Of a stretch of 64,000 bases of DNA, positions 48,101 to 60,832 are shown piece after piece; the first letter of the stretch is position 1, and each line of letters opens with the position of its first letter. The stretch spans positions 23,997,878-24,061,877 of the forward strand of contig CM053269.1 in the NCBI GenBank assembly GCA_028583415.1. The letters run 5' to 3'. The notes below the pieces were generated by a model that saw only the letters and a list, made by a program, of their open reading frames with translations, was not told the DNA's origin and searched no databases. The stretch comes from Protea cynaroides. Its lineage: Eukaryota > Streptophyta > Magnoliopsida > Proteales > Proteaceae. The position numbers were made by a program, and so were the translations under genes.

Positions 48101-49056
48101 AGAAAAACCACATGAGATGCACGTCCTAAATTTGGATCCTAAATTTAAAAATTTCAGATTAGAAATTCACTTTGTAAAATTTGTCAAAAACATCAAAACA
48201 TCATCATATAATATTCAAACCTTCATCATTGAATAGTTTAAACAAATCATCATCCTTAAAAAATGCTAGACATGAGCATCCAAACATCAACATGCATGCA
48301 ATAGAGCATTCCTGATCGAGATTTAATGAAAATAAGTCTTTTTCAAGCAAAATCGACATTCAATCATTCTAAAGACCCCTAAATTCGTTTTAGGGTACCA
48401 ACCTTGTACTCGAATGGAGCGAAACCTTCGATGTAGTATTTTTGGAGATCGTATCAAGTTTTTGGATGTTGAATCCCCATTCTCCTCTTCTCTGCTCCTT
48501 TCTCTCTTCTCACGTTTTTCTCTTTCCTTCTTCTCTTTTATTTCTTTTCTCTTCTTCTTCTTCTCTCTTTCTCCCTCTCTCCTCTCACTTTTTTTCTCTT
48601 CTAGCAACTAAAAAAATCCTTCCCTCTCTTTCTCTTGGCCTATTTATCCTCTCCTCTCCTCTTCTAGAGGATCCATTCTTTCCTTTTCTTCTTATTTTTC
48701 TAGAAATTCCCTTCTTTCCTTTTCTTCTTCTTTCCTTCTTCTCTTCCTTCCTTCTTTTCTCCTTCTAGAAAACCCTCTTCCCTCACGTTTTTTCCTGTCT
48801 TCTTTTCTTTCCTTTTTTCTTCTCCCTCTCTCTTTCCTTTTTTCCTTCTCCCTCTCTCTTTCCCACGGCCTCTCATTCCTCTCTCTTCCCACGGCCTCTC
48901 TTTCCTCTCTCTTCCTTCCTTCTTTTCTCCTTCTAGAAAACCCTCTCCTCTCATGTTTTTCCTTTCTTCTTTTCTTTCCTTTTCTTCTTCCTTCCTCTTC
49001 TTCTTCTTTCCTTCTTCTCTTCTTTCCTTTTTTCTTCCTTCCTTCTTCTCTTCCTT
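45118..49056 (-). repeat. 5' LTR of element C (truncated at its outer end)
   Basis: Collinear with 20215-23244 plus 32596 to about 33372. Lacks the last ~1.15 kb present in the other LTR. The 133 bp repeat is present in four copies (45721, 45855, 45988, 46121) against three in the other LTR. The polypyrimidine block is at 48475-49056. LTR sequence stops at 'cttccttc' and H coding sequence begins. Confidence 0.88.
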
Positions 49057-49905
49057 CATGGAACTCATAAACTAGGAATTTCACTACATGTTGGATATGT
49101 TGGTCATAGTTTTCATTGACGATATTCTAATCTACTCTCAGAGTAAAGTGGAACACAAGGTGCATTTGTGTCAAGCATTGCAAAGGTTAAGAGAAAAGAC
49201 AATCTATGCCAAGTTCAAGAAGTGTGAATTTTGGTTAAATAAAGTGACTTTTTTAGGTCACATAGTATCATCAGAAGGAATCAAGGTGGAGCCCAGTAAA
49301 ATCAAGGTGGTTATGGATTGGGAAGCACCCAATACGGTTATAGAAATTTGTAGTTTCTTGGGCTTAGCAGTGTATTATCGTAAATTTATGAAAGATTACT
49401 CTAGGATCGCTGTACCTTTGACCAAGTTAATTAAGAAAGAAGAAAAGTTCATTTGATCAGAGCAATGTGAGAGAAGTTTTCAAACTCTGAAGGATAGACT
49501 AGTCTCAACCCCCATACTGACCATTACAAAATTAGATGAACCTTTTACTCTGTATATCGATGCCTCCAAGCTAGGCTTGGGATGTGTACTCATGCAAGGA
49601 GACCAAGTCATAGCTTATGCCTCACGACAATTGAAGAAACATAAGGAAAATTAACCCACTCACGACTTGGAGTTAGTGGTGCTAGACTTCATTCTTAAGG
49701 CATGGAAACATTATTTATATGGGGAGAAGTTTCAAATCAAGTCTGATCATAAAATTCTTACCTATCTGTTCACTCATAAGGAATTGAACATGAGACAATG
49801 AAGGTGGGTTGAATTGTTAAAGGATTACAATTGTGAGATTTCATATCACCCAGACAAGGCCAATGTTTTGGCAGATGCCCTAAGTAGAAAGAGTCTAACT
49901 AGACC
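49057..49905 (+). pseudogene. Chromovirus H fragment 3: RT C-terminus and RNase H
   Basis: RT resumes at FMELIN, then the catalytic FIDDILIYS (49111-49137), KKCEFWLNKVTFLGHIVSSE, a TGA at 49454-49456, RNase H with YIDASKLGLGCVLMQGDQ, and the end pattern NVLADALSRK. Further stops at about 49651 and 49799. About 40 RT residues expected between SKIDL (20200) and FMEL are absent. Confidence 0.87.
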
Positions 49906-51508
49906 AGAGGAAGAGATCGAGCCTATTTTGGTACAGCCAGCACGAACTAGCACTTAACGAAAGACACGGAAGAAACTTGATGTGTCAGAAGGATCATTAG
50001 CAAGTATGGTAATTTGTGAACTCGTAAGTCTTTTTGCAACTTTACAAATAAAAGCAAAGCTAGTTATAGAGTTGGTAAGAGAGTTATCGACGGACCATTA
50101 CCTCAGAACACTAAAAGAAGACCTACCAAAAGAGATATTAAACCCTAATTTCACTCTCTCAGATGATGGTGTACTCAGATTTTGAGGAAGACTCTATATA
50201 CCTACGACGGATGATGATATTAAAGAAAGAATCCTAAAAAAAGCTCACAACACTCCCTATTTAGCTCATCCAGGAAGTACAAAATGTACCACAACTTAAA
50301 GAAAATAGTATGGTAGGCAGGAATGAAAGCAGATGTAACAAACTTCGTACATAAGTGTTTAACTTGCCAGCAAGTGAAAGTAGTTCGATAGAAACCCTCT
50401 GGATTGCTTCAACCACTGCAGGTACCAGAATAAAAATGGAATTGTATTACTATGGATTTTATCACTGGTTCACCTTCGACACCTAGAGCGGTGGATGCCA
50501 TTTAGGTAATCATAGATAGGCTCATGAAGGCAGCAAGGTTTAGAGCTACATGACATAGTATACCATGGATAGACTGGATAAATTGTACATAAATCAGATA
50601 GTTCATCTGCATAGGGTACTTTTTGAAAGCATAGTAATAGAGACCCTAGATTCACCTTTAAATTTTGAGGTTTACAACGTACAATGGGTACTGAACTAAA
50701 ATTCAGTATAGCCTTCCTTCCTCAGACTGATAGTCAATCAAAAAGAACAATTTAGATCTTAAAAGACATGCTTCGCTTGGGACAAGAAATTATCCTTGAT
50801 GGAGTTCGCCTACAACAACAGTTACCAAGCTAGTATCGGTATGGCTCCGTACGAAGCCTTTTATGGAAGAAGGTGCTGAGCTCCTTTATATTGGGAAGAA
50901 GTTGGTGAAAGAAGAACTATTGGGCTAGACTTTATCCAAGAAACTTATCAGGAAGTCGATCTGATTAAAGAAAAAATCAAAGCAGTACAAACTTGCTAGA
51001 AGAGCTATTCTGATGTTAGAATGAAGGACATTGAATTTGTTGTGGGAGATAAGGTGTTTTTAAAGATATCACCCTTGAGGGGACTGAAACATTTTGACAA
51101 GAAAGGAAAACTAAGCCCTAGGTATGTGGGACCTTATGAGATCATTGGGAGGTGTGGAGCAGTAGTATATCAGTTAGCACTGCCACCTTCTCTATCAAGA
51201 GTACATGATGTGTTCCATGCCTCAATGTTGAAGGGGTACGTCTTAAACCCATCTCACATATTGGAAGCAGATCCTCCTCTGCTAAATGAAGACTTAAACT
51301 TTGAACTCGAACTTCAAGTGATTTTGGATAGAAAGGTTCAGCGTTTAAGGAATCGAGATGTACATTATGTCAAGGTGATGTGGAAGAAATAGCATGTAGA
51401 AAACCTATCGTGGTAAGATGAGGAAACAATGAAGAAGAAATATCCTCATTTATTTAATCCTCTGGGTAAGTAGAAATTTCAGAGACGAAATTCTTTTAGG
51501 GGGGAGTT
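49906..51508 (+). pseudogene. Chromovirus H integrase and chromodomain, heavily decayed
   Basis: Integrase is recognisable in scraps: AHNTPYLAHPGSTK (about 50237), a PQTDSQSKRT-like piece (about 50720) and YGSVRSLLW-like codons, with more than ten stops. The C-terminal part is better: VGDKVFLKISPLRGLKHFDK, SPRYVGPYEIIGRCG, DVFHASMLK, then a chromodomain-like QRLRNRDVHYVKVMW and KKYPHLF (to about 51465). The chromodomain would target insertion to modified chromatin. A polypurine tract (aggggggag, about 51499-51507) ends the internal region. Confidence 0.82.
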
Positions 51509-52153
51509 AAAAAACCCGCACCCAGAAAACCCAACCTAACTCGAATTTTCTTATCGTGCCAGGGTTTCCCACTGTTGATGAACCTAGACCAATGTTGACC
51601 TGAAGACTAGCTTAAACCAAGTACGAGATATCTTAGCAATCATGTAAAATTCTATGTAGAAGTGAAACTAAATGGGGCACTGGTCGCTGCAATTGGTTGG
51701 AGGATCCCAGATCTACTCTAATCGGATCTAGTGACCAGATAAGCTAAAAAGCCTACCCGCGATTTGAAGAATTCTAATCTGTCAATTGAACTTGAATGGG
51801 AATATTCCCTGGACCCCCTGGATGGATCCAATAGGTCTCACCTCACTCTTAATCACCTTAGAGTTGGTTGAGGGAGTAGAACCTCTCTCTCCGTCTCCAT
51901 TACTTGCCACGTGGCAATATTCCCTTAGATTCCCATTCTCAAAAGGAGTCTACTTTGGGAGGGAGACTCCAAAGTGATCAAACTACCCTAAATCTTCTCT
52001 AGAGGGTGTGTATTCTTTGCCAAAACTCTGACATATTCTCAGATAAAGGAAGGTTGAAGGAAGAAGGAGGAAGCTGAGAAGGCAGAGCACATTTAAGGAA
52101 TTACCAGCACCATTTGACAACACCACGTACTCATTCGAAAGCCCCACCGGTAA
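51509..52153 (+). repeat. 3' LTR of chromovirus H, part 1
   Basis: Begins TTAAAAAACCCG right after the polypurine tract, probably a decayed TGTAAAACCCG. Interrupted by solo LTR D at 52154. No gene. Confidence 0.6.
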
Positions 52154-54476
52154 TGTAAGACCCATATCGAATTAACTGGTCTTACCACCTTGTACCAGGT
52201 CTACCTATCATGGTTGAACCAAGTAGACCAAGTGCGTGAAGAAACCACAAGACCAGGTATGAAATTTAACTCAAAAATAGTCAAATATGAGTGTGTGGTC
52301 GCATGCCTAAATAGGTGTGACCGACCCCACCCCAAAACAGTCCAACCCCATGAATTTTGCTCGTGGGGTAGGACATTTTAAAAAGGTAGGGTCACGGATT
52401 CTGTGACCCCACCTCCGACCCTACGGAAACATTCAAAATCGAAAATTAGAAACCTTCCAAATCCGAAGGGGGTCTTTCCTAAACTCATTGTGGCATATTA
52501 TGGAGGGTTTTTCTCTATAAATAGGACGTCCCTTAGCCTCTTTCACTCCTTTAGAACCCTAATTGAAAGTGAGAGAAAGAGAAGACAAGGAAGAGAAGGA
52601 AAATCTAAGAAGAAGACCAAGGAGAAGGAAAATTCAGAGAAAACTCTGAATCTTCGACAAGCATAAGGTATGAACCTATTTCCCATGATTAATTAAGAGC
52701 CTAAAATAGTTCATGAAGAAGATAGGATCTAGGAGAAACCCAAATCATCCATCCATGGATAAATTCCAAGAGAATCCATGGAGGAAATTATTGTGGACAA
52801 TGGATGGTGTATAAAATTATAGTTTTGAGCCATAGAACAATCATAGGAAGGACCATGATGATAAGCCAAAGGATTCAAACATGAAGGAATGAAATTAAGA
52901 GTGAAAGGTCGACCATAACACGTGTGGTCGCACGTGGGGTTGCATGTTGTCCGACCCCACAAGACCCACATGTCTGACCACATGCCCTCGAGAAGTTTCC
53001 AGGGAGGGTGTAGTCGCACGTGGGGTCAGAGTATGTCTGACTCTACCCTGCTACCCCACACCCTGTGGTCGCAGAAACTGAGACCCCAGGTGTTGCCCCA
53101 CCTGCGACCCCTCAGTTTCTGTTAGTCTAAACACATGGAAATTTATTCTAATTAAAATCTATCAACTTGTTAGGTTTTCAAGTGACTTAAAAGTGATTCA
53201 TAAAGCTTGAACGAGGATTTACTATCAATCAAAGGTGAGGGAACAAGACCTAAACTAATTGGCAAATAATAAACTATTTTTGTTTATTGAGTCTGATGCC
53301 ATGAATGATTCTATGCTTATATGCGTGTAATGTGTATTTAACATGTCATCCAATATTCCTGTTATTAATGTTTACGTATATTTAATTCCGTTTATTTATA
53401 ACATGATGATGATGATGATGCTAGGAAAAGACATGCGAATGTTTGTGTGTGGTTAGTGTACTTGATGCGAGTAGGGCATCAGGGAAAGTGTGATGCGGTG
53501 TGGTCCTAAGCACTTTAGCTCTATTTCTACTCAAGTCTTGTCTACTGACATCGTCGTATCACCATTACCTTAGCAGAACTATTACGTCATAGGGCATCAG
53601 GGGAGGTGATCTCGGACTGTGTAGTGTCTAACTCTGTCGGGGGGCCTTAGCTCTATCTCTATGGACATATTAAGGGATGCTGGGGTGAGGCCTTGGATAC
53701 ACTGTTTGACATTAGAATTGGTTAGTTGTGAGCCCAGTTTGCAAGCCCTCGCCAATAGGGGCTTACATGTTGGTATGGGTAGGGCATCAGGGGAAGTGTG
53801 ATGTGGTGCGGTCCTAAGCACTTTAGCTCTATCCCTGTTCCATGGTGGGATAGATGTGAACGACAATGGTATTTGATCCATTGGGTGGGCTTACACACCC
53901 GTGTATAGAGGTGCGGCGGCCACCAAACCTTTCTATTGCACATTGCAAACTTATGAACCAGACCAAAGATATGAATTGAATGAATGCATATGTTTGTTGC
54001 ATTGTTTTGTTTGCTCACTGAGTCATGATGTGTGCTCACCCTTTCGACGTCGAATATTTTTAGTTGATGATGTAGGTACTACTGTAGAAGACTATATGAA
54101 TGCTCCGATGTATGACCATGCTGCGGCGATGGATGCAGAAGCTATGATGGAGTCGCATGATTTGTCGTGCGAGTGCAACTCATGCGTCTTCGATTAGATT
54201 TATAGTTGGATTATTAAGAACAAGTAATTGATTAATTTATTTTATTTTATGTCTTAGTTATTGAAGATAATTGGATAATTTATTTATGTTATCACCATTA
54301 GATTCTCAGTTCATTAAATATTAAAGACTTCCGCTATTGTGCATTTATTCTGATTATGGTTGTGGATGTGTATGGTTTAAGCAAACGGACACAACCTATT
54401 CAAGATCCTGGTTGAACCGTTGGATCATAGACGGTTCATCACACCATTCTAGTTGGTATGAAATTGGGGTGTGACA
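52154..54476 (+). mobile_element. Solo LTR D of the A/B family (2323 bp)
   Basis: Starts TGTAAGACCCATATCG, ends TTGGGGTGTGACA, flanked by GGTAA at 52149-52153 and 54477-54481. It is the reverse-oriented counterpart of the LTRs of A. Holds GTCG-motif clusters (52310-52430, 52905-53105) and the 122 nt open segment on the plus strand (54076-54197, ending CECNSCVFD). The pol II promoter is expected before the CT/GA-rich part at 52530-52640, but I cannot fix a start site. Confidence 0.9.
54076..54197 (+). other. Conserved 122-nt open segment in LTR (D)
   Basis: Follows a GATGATGTAG/GT acceptor-like site. Stop TAG follows CECNSCVFD. Same length as in A and B. Confidence 0.4.
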
Positions 54477-54481
54477 GGTAA

Positions 54482-55018
54482 ACTCTGTACTATGCTACCT
54501 TAAGTTTATTTACGTTATTTGATTTTTCGTCAAGAATCCTTAGACCTCCATTCTTAATAGAGTTTGCTCTTCATTAATGGCTGAGCATGTTAAGAAGTTC
54601 CCTTGGTTTCGGCTCAGGTTATACCTCGAGTCCATCCATGGTTAGAACCAACATAACGAACCTTGGACCTAAGAGGCATATCCCTAATTGACCTCACTAA
54701 GCCATAGAATAGGATTGGAAATCACTAAAGGATTCTATACCAGTAAATCCATGGATGGACTTCCATGGCAGGAGTCTAGAATTAGATCCAGAGGGAACCC
54801 TTGGAGGCAAAATCTGTACATCCGAATAGACCAATACCTAGACCAACCCTTCGGGTGAGGTCCAATCGCACTAACCGGTGCCATTGGACTTGCGATAGGA
54901 TACACTTGAGAAGCCTCGATAATGTAACCGATGGCAGAACCGATAGCATGTCTGCAGCAATTGGATCTGTGACCAGTTGGGAATAGAAAGGTTCTCGAGA
55001 GCAACCAGACGCAACACC
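54482..55018 (+). repeat. 3' LTR of chromovirus H, part 2
   Basis: Continues after D and is interrupted again by B at 55019. The last five bases (ACACC, 55014-55018) are B's expected left target duplication. No gene seen. Confidence 0.55.
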
Positions 55019-57276
55019 TGTCACACCCCAATTCCGCATTGTTCAGAATGGTGTGATGAACCTCTAGCAAACCAACGGTTCAACCAGGATCTCGAATAGG
55101 CTATATCCATATTATCTAAACTCCATACATCCACAGTCATAATCAGAGTAAATACACAATAGCGGAAGTCTTATAATAAAATGAACTGAGAATCTATGTG
55201 ATATTAAAATTTAAATAAAAAATTATTCTGTATCAACTGAGACATAATTAATTAAATACCAAATACATGTCTTTAATAAATCCAAATAAATAAACCAAAA
55301 TCTAATTGAATACACATGAGTTGCACTCGCAAGTGATGTCATGTGTATCCACTTCATCTTCCACTTCCATCGCCGCTACATTTCCGTACGCTGGAGCATT
55401 TAAATAGTCTTCAACGGTATAACCTGCATCATCAACTAAAAATATTCGACGTCGAGGGGTGAGCACACATCATGGTTCAGTGAGCAAACAAAACAATGCA
55501 ACAATACATATGCATGCAATCAATTTATATCTTTGGTCTGGTTTATAGTTTGCACTGTGCTATAGAAAGGATAGGTGGCCGCCGCACCTCTATACACAAG
55601 TGCGTGGATACGCCCAATGACTCCAGCACTGTCGCCCATAGCACCCAAAATGGCACAATATACACCCCATGAAAATGGCATGGCTATACCGGTTGATACC
55701 ATACCAACAAATAAACCCCTGCTGGCTAGGGTTGCAACTGGGCTCGCAACTAACCAATCCTAATGCCAAGCGGGTATCCAAGGCCTCACCCCAGCATTCC
55801 TCAGAGCACCCGTAGAGATAGAGCTAAGGCCCCTCGGTAGAGTATAGGACTCAAGGACCGAGACCCTCCTTGATGCCCTACGTCACAATAGTTCTGCTTA
55901 GGTAATGGCGATACGATGACATCAGTGGACATGACTTGAGTAGACCATAGCACAATATACACCCCATGAAGATCGGTCATGGTTGTACCGGTTGATACCA
56001 TTCCTACCCTCACCATATACACTGGCCAAACACAAACATTCACTTGTCTATTCCTATTATCATCATCATCATCATGTTATAAATAATAAAGTAAATATGC
56101 ATGAACAAATAATAGAAATATTGGATGACATGTTAAATGCACATACAAGCATACACGCATAGAATCAATATGGCATTAGACTCAAGAAGTAAAACAGTTT
56201 ATTATTAACCAATTAGTTTAGGTCTTGTTCCCTCACCTTAGCTTGCTAATAGATATTTTTCCAAGCTTTAGAATCATCTTTATAATGTTATTATATTGCT
56301 AGAAGACCTAACAAAGCCGATAAAATTTAATTAGAATTTATTCAGAATTTAAAAACCATTCTGTTAACTGAGGGTCGGAGGTAGGGTCAGAGTCCTGATC
56401 GACCCTGGGTGCGACCCTCCCAAAATCTGATCTTCCCGAACACTGAGGGTCGATAGTTAGGTACACCTAGGGTCGGATGGTCATCGACCCTCGGTGCGAC
56501 CCTCGGTGTACATTGGTCAATTTCCTTCTTTTTAGTCCATTCTTCGTGCTTGGGATCCTATGGCTTGCTCATACAGTCCATTCAACATTCATTCCATGGT
56601 CTAGAACCATGAATCAACCACCTAAATAGCTTTCATGTATTCTCCCATGGTTTTCCATGAAAACCTAACCATAGATCGATGGTTTGGGTTTCTCCGAGAT
56701 CACACTCTCATCAATATCTAACCTAAGGTCTGTAGAAACTCATGGAATTAGTATCCATACCTGAGAAGAATACTCCTTCTCTGCAACTCTTCTCTTCCTT
56801 AGCCTTTCTTCAAGTTTTCCTTCTCTTCTTCTCTTCCTTCTCTCCTCTTTCTCTCAATCCAATTAAGGTTCTAAAAGGAGTGAAAGAGGCTTAGGGACGT
56901 CCTTTAAATAGAGTAGGAACATCCTAAAATAAGTCCCTTTGAGATTAGAAAAGAATCCCAATCGAAAATTAGGAAATTTCCTAATTTTAGTTTCAAGCGG
57001 CAGCGAGGGGGTCGATGGGAGGGTCGATGATCCCGTCGACCCTAGGTTTCTAAGTTGTCCGACCCTCCCTTCAAAAGCGAGGGTTTGACTTTCTGTTTGG
57101 GGGGTCCGACCCTCCTTGGCTGGGTATGCTACCCTCCCCCTAATTTAAGTGTTTTTGGGTCGATTTGATACCTGGGATCTCGATCTCCTTCACGCCCTTG
57201 GTCCACTTGACTCGACCATGATGGGTAAACCTGGTTCAAGGTGGTAAGACCGGGTTAGATTGACACAGGTCTTACA
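55019..57276 (-). repeat. 3' LTR of element B (2258 bp)
   Basis: TGTCACACCCC to GGTCTTACA (plus), the same termini as A and D. Contains the 122 nt open segment (55302-55423, minus), GTCG-motif clusters at 56365-56515 and 57005-57140, and an ATC run at about 56060. Confidence 0.92.
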
Positions 57277-57277
57277 A

Positions 57278-57288
57278 CTCCCCCCTAC
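57278..57288 (-). promoter_or_regulatory. Polypurine tract of element B
   Basis: Minus strand GTAGGGGGGAG one base from the LTR. Confidence 0.85.
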
Positions 57289-58533
57289 TTTTAAAAATTT
57301 CATCCTCGAAATTGTACTTACCTTCATCATCAAATAAGTGAGGGTATTGCTTTCGTATGACATTTTCTTCTTCCCATGTAATTTCTTCCATGTCTCTACT
57401 TTTCCATGTGACCTTAACATAATAGATATCTCGGTTGCGTAGACGTTGAACCTTTCGGCTGGTGATTTCAGTTGGTGTTACTTCAAATGTCAAATCATTA
57501 GTCAAATCTGGTAAATCTACTATCAACACATGCGTTGGATCCTTGACATACTTCTTCAATAAGGAAATATGAAATACGTCATGTACACTTGACATAGATG
57601 GTGGTAGTGCTAACTGATAAGCCACTTTACCACACTTAGCTAGAATTTCATACGGCCCGAAAAATCTTGGACTTAGTTTCTCTTTCTGTTCGAACCTTTT
57701 CAATCCTCGCATAGGCGATACTTTCAAAAATACTTTATCACCTACAGCGAACTCCAGATCTCTGCGTCGAGTATCTGCATATTGCTTCTGATGGTTCTGA
57801 GCTGTTCTCACTCTTTCCTTTATAATGTCGACCACTCAAAAAATCTCTTCAACAAATTCCGGTCCAACAATACTACGTTCTCCAACTTCATTCCAAAATA
57901 AAGGAGTTCGACACTTTCTGCCATACAGTGCTTCATAAGGTGACATCTGTATAGTAGCCTGATAGCTATTGTTATACGCGAACTCGATCAATGATAACTT
58001 TTCATCCCATGATCCTTTGAAATCAATTACACATGCTCGTAGCATATCTTCTAGAATCTAGTTGTGCGCTCGATTGTCGGTGCATGCTGTGGGTGGAATG
58101 CGGTACTGAACTTCAATGTTGTACCCATAGCCTTTTGCAATCCTTCCCAAAACTTGGAAGTAAATTGTGGATCTCTATCGGATACAATGCTCTCTGGTAC
58201 ACCGTGTAATCGAATGATATTATCCACATACAGCTTTGCTAACCTTTCTAGTGTATACTGAAGTCGTATAGGTATGAAGCGAGCTGTTTTTGTCAGACGA
58301 TCTACAATCACCCAAACTGCGTCAACTACTCGAGGAGTCAGTGGTAATCCCGTGACGAAGTCCATAGTGATGCGGTCCCATTTCCATGCTGGTTCCGGTA
58401 ATGGTCGTACTGATCCTGCGGGTCTTTGTCGTTCAACCTTTACTTTCTGACAATTTAGGCATTGAGACACGAACTTGGCTACATCTGCTTTCATTCCTCT
58501 CCACCAATATAGTTTCTTTAGATCATGATACAT
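57289..58533 (-). pseudogene. Integrase and chromodomain of element B
   Basis: Zinc-binding part: WWRGMKADVAKFV, then CLNCQKVKVERQRPAG. Core: MDFVTGLP and VSDRDPQF (two catalytic Asp). The region with the catalytic Glu is hit by a frameshift and a TAG at about 58046-58080. Then YNNSYQATIQMSPYEALYGR, a TGA at about 57836, VGDKVFLKVSPMRGLKRF and SPRFFGPYEILAKCG, and the chromodomain-like VQRLRNRDIYYVKVTW, EEITWEEENVI, KQYPHLF. The chromodomain style is Tekay. Integration plus chromatin targeting; this copy has at least three breaks. Confidence 0.9.
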
Positions 58534-60106
58534 TTGTTTTTGTACTTTCAGGATGTATCGAATAGATGGTGGTATGGGCTTCTTTCATCAGTCGGTGTCT
58601 AATGTCCACACTTTCTATTTCAAGTACACATATTCTTCCTTTGTATTCCAGTACTCTCTCTTCGTCCAAGGTGAACTCAGGATTAGTCCTACCTTTCTCG
58701 ATATCTTCTTGTACTGTTCTCAGATAAGGATCTGATTTAATAGCTGTCTTCACTTCATCCATTATATCCGGTATAATCTTCAAAGCAGCGAACATATTTG
58801 AAAACCGATGAATAAACCCTTGGTTGGCTGATTCATCCGTTGCGTCTATTACATATTGCTCATTTCCATGATTGAATACCATTCCGGTAGTACACATTGC
58901 TGCAGTTGTGCTAATCTCCCCTTGCGATTTTATCATTGCCTTTCTGCTTAACGCATCCGCTACTACATTTGCTTTTCCCAGATGATACTGGATATCACAA
59001 TCATAGTCTTTCAGTAGTTCCAACCATATTCTTTGTCTCATATTCAATTCCTTCTGATTAAATAAATAAGTAAAACTTTTATGGTCTGACTTAATCTGAA
59101 ATTTCTCTCCGTATAGGTAATGTCTCCATATCTTGACAGCATGTACTCGCGCTAACTCCAAATCATGAGTGGGATAATTTTTCTCATGTATCTTCAACTG
59201 TCTCGAGGCATAAGCAATCACTTGATCTCCTTGCATAAGCACACATCCTAATCCTAGTCCTGACGCATTCGTGTATAAGGTAAATGTCTGTCCTGGAATA
59301 GGAATAGTCAAAATCAGAGCGGATATCAATCTGGACTTCAATGTTTGGAAGCTCTTCTCACATTTATCCGTCCACACAAACTTTTCACCTTTCTTAGTCA
59401 AATTGGTGAGAGATACGGAAATCCAGGAATAGTCTTCTATGAATCTCTGATAATAACCAGCGAGACCCAAAAAACTTCTTATTTCTGCAATGCTTTTTGG
59501 TGCTTCCCACTTTACAATAACCTCGATCTTGCTGAGGTCCACTTTGATTCCTTCAGCGGATACTACATGGCCTAGGAAGGCGACTTCATTTAGCCAAAAC
59601 TCACACTTTGAAATTTTTGCATACAGCTTCTCTTTCCTTAAACGCTGTAGGGCAGCGTTTAGATTCTTAACGTGGGTTTCTTTGTCCTTGGAGTATACCA
59701 ATATATCATCAATAAATACTATAACCGACGTATCCAACATGTCGTGGAAGACCCGATTCATAAGTTCCATGAAAGTTGCTGGTGCGTTTGTTAATCCGAA
59801 AGACATGACCAAGAACTCATAATGTCCATATCTAGTCTTGAAAGCTGTCTTAGGAATATCACCTTCTTTAATCTTCAACTGATGATAGCCTGACCGAAGA
59901 TCGATCTTAGAAAATACTTTTTCTCCTTGCAACTGATCGAACAAGTCATCGATCCTGGGTAGTGGATATCGATTCTTGATTGTCAGTTTATTCAACTCCC
60001 GATAGTCGATGCATAACCGAATGCTACCATCCTTCTTCTTCAGAAATAATACCGGTGCTCCCCATCATGATATACTGGGTCGAATATAACCCTTGTCCAG
60101 CAGTTC
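58523..60106 (-). pseudogene. RT-RNase H of element B (long open frame, breaks at both ends)
   Basis: Open for 490 codons, from NKLTIKNRYPLPRIDDLFDQ through FGLTNAPATFMELMN, FIDDILVYSKD (about 59697-59715), RNase H (TNASGLGLGCVLMQGDQ; usual Asp of TDAS is Asn here) and NVVADALSRK to the integrase linker. Upstream, a TAG after KVQL (about 60104) and a TGA before WGAP (about 60066) interrupt the frame; downstream, a 4 nt insertion-like shift near 58530 precedes integrase. The Asp-to-Asn change at a catalytic RNase H position suggests loss of activity. Confidence 0.9.
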
Positions 60107-60763
60107 CTATAGCTGCACTTTCAGTTCCTTCAGTTCAGTAGGAGCCATTCTGTAAAGTGCTTTTGATACGGGTGTGGCTCCAAGTATAAGGTCTATCACA
60201 AACTCGGTGGCTCGGTCGGGTGGTAATCCTGGTAGTTCCTCCGAAAATACGTCGGGATAGTCCTGCACGACTTCAATATCTTCCATTGGTGGTGCTTCCT
60301 TGGTTAGGTCGACCACTGATACTAGATACCCGACTGCTCCCTTCTCAAGGCACTTCTTAGCCTTTAGTGCTGAGAGTATGAGTTTGCGTCTACGGAGAAG
60401 TTTGGTTCCCGCAAAACTGAATTCTGCTCCTTCTTTGTCTTTAAATGTTAGCTTCTTTTCGACGCATAACAGGTTTGCAGAATGCCGAGCTAACAAGTCC
60501 ATTCCCAAGATGACGTCAAAGTCTGCCATCTCAAGTTGTATCAAGGTTGCATCTAAGGTTTTCTCGCCAATGAGAACTGGACATGGTCCATAACCTTTCT
60601 CTAATTCCACTTCTAACCCCATTGGTGATCGTACAAGTAGTTTGTAGTCCAATGTTTTTATGGGTAAATTCATCTTCTTTCCGAATGACACCGATAATAA
60701 AGGAATGAGTAGCTCTTGAATCAAAGAGTACTCTGGCGGGTACGCCATTTATAGGTATGATGC
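60107..60763 (-). pseudogene. Protease of element B
   Basis: Starts just after the intron. The expected DSGA motif reads DSRA (Gly to Arg) and a frameshift follows within ~10 codons. The body is intact: LLVRSPMGLEVELEKGYGP, MADFDVILGMDLLARHSAN, VVDLTKEAP and the linker to RT. The motif change and shift imply an inactive protease. Confidence 0.85.
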
Positions 60764-60832
60764 CTGTGATTTATTTTACTTAGTCTACATGCTCATACAA
60801 TGTAATTACAATTTAAAAGGTTTCAGTCATAC
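60764..60832 (-). other. Predicted 69-bp gag-PR intron, element B
   Basis: Donor ACAA/GTATGA, acceptor ATCACAG/GC on the minus strand. It contains a stop in the gag frame nine codons in. Removal places the protease in frame with gag. Confidence 0.68.

Larger units (their letters stand above)
20215..49056 (-). mobile_element. Tat-lineage Ty3 retrotransposon C, with element A nested in its 3' LTR
   Basis: Read on the minus strand: 5' LTR (49056-45118, truncated), PBS, gag, protease, RT, RNase H, archaeal-type second RNase H, integrase, extra ORF, tandem-repeat 3' UTR, polypurine tract and 3' LTR (34518-20215, interrupted by A). Dual RNase H, large LTRs and the extra ORF place it in the Tat/Ogre branch. 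It sits in RT of H. Its outer right end and about 110-120 bp of H were lost by deletion, so no target duplication remains. Many stops and frameshifts are present. Confidence 0.88.
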
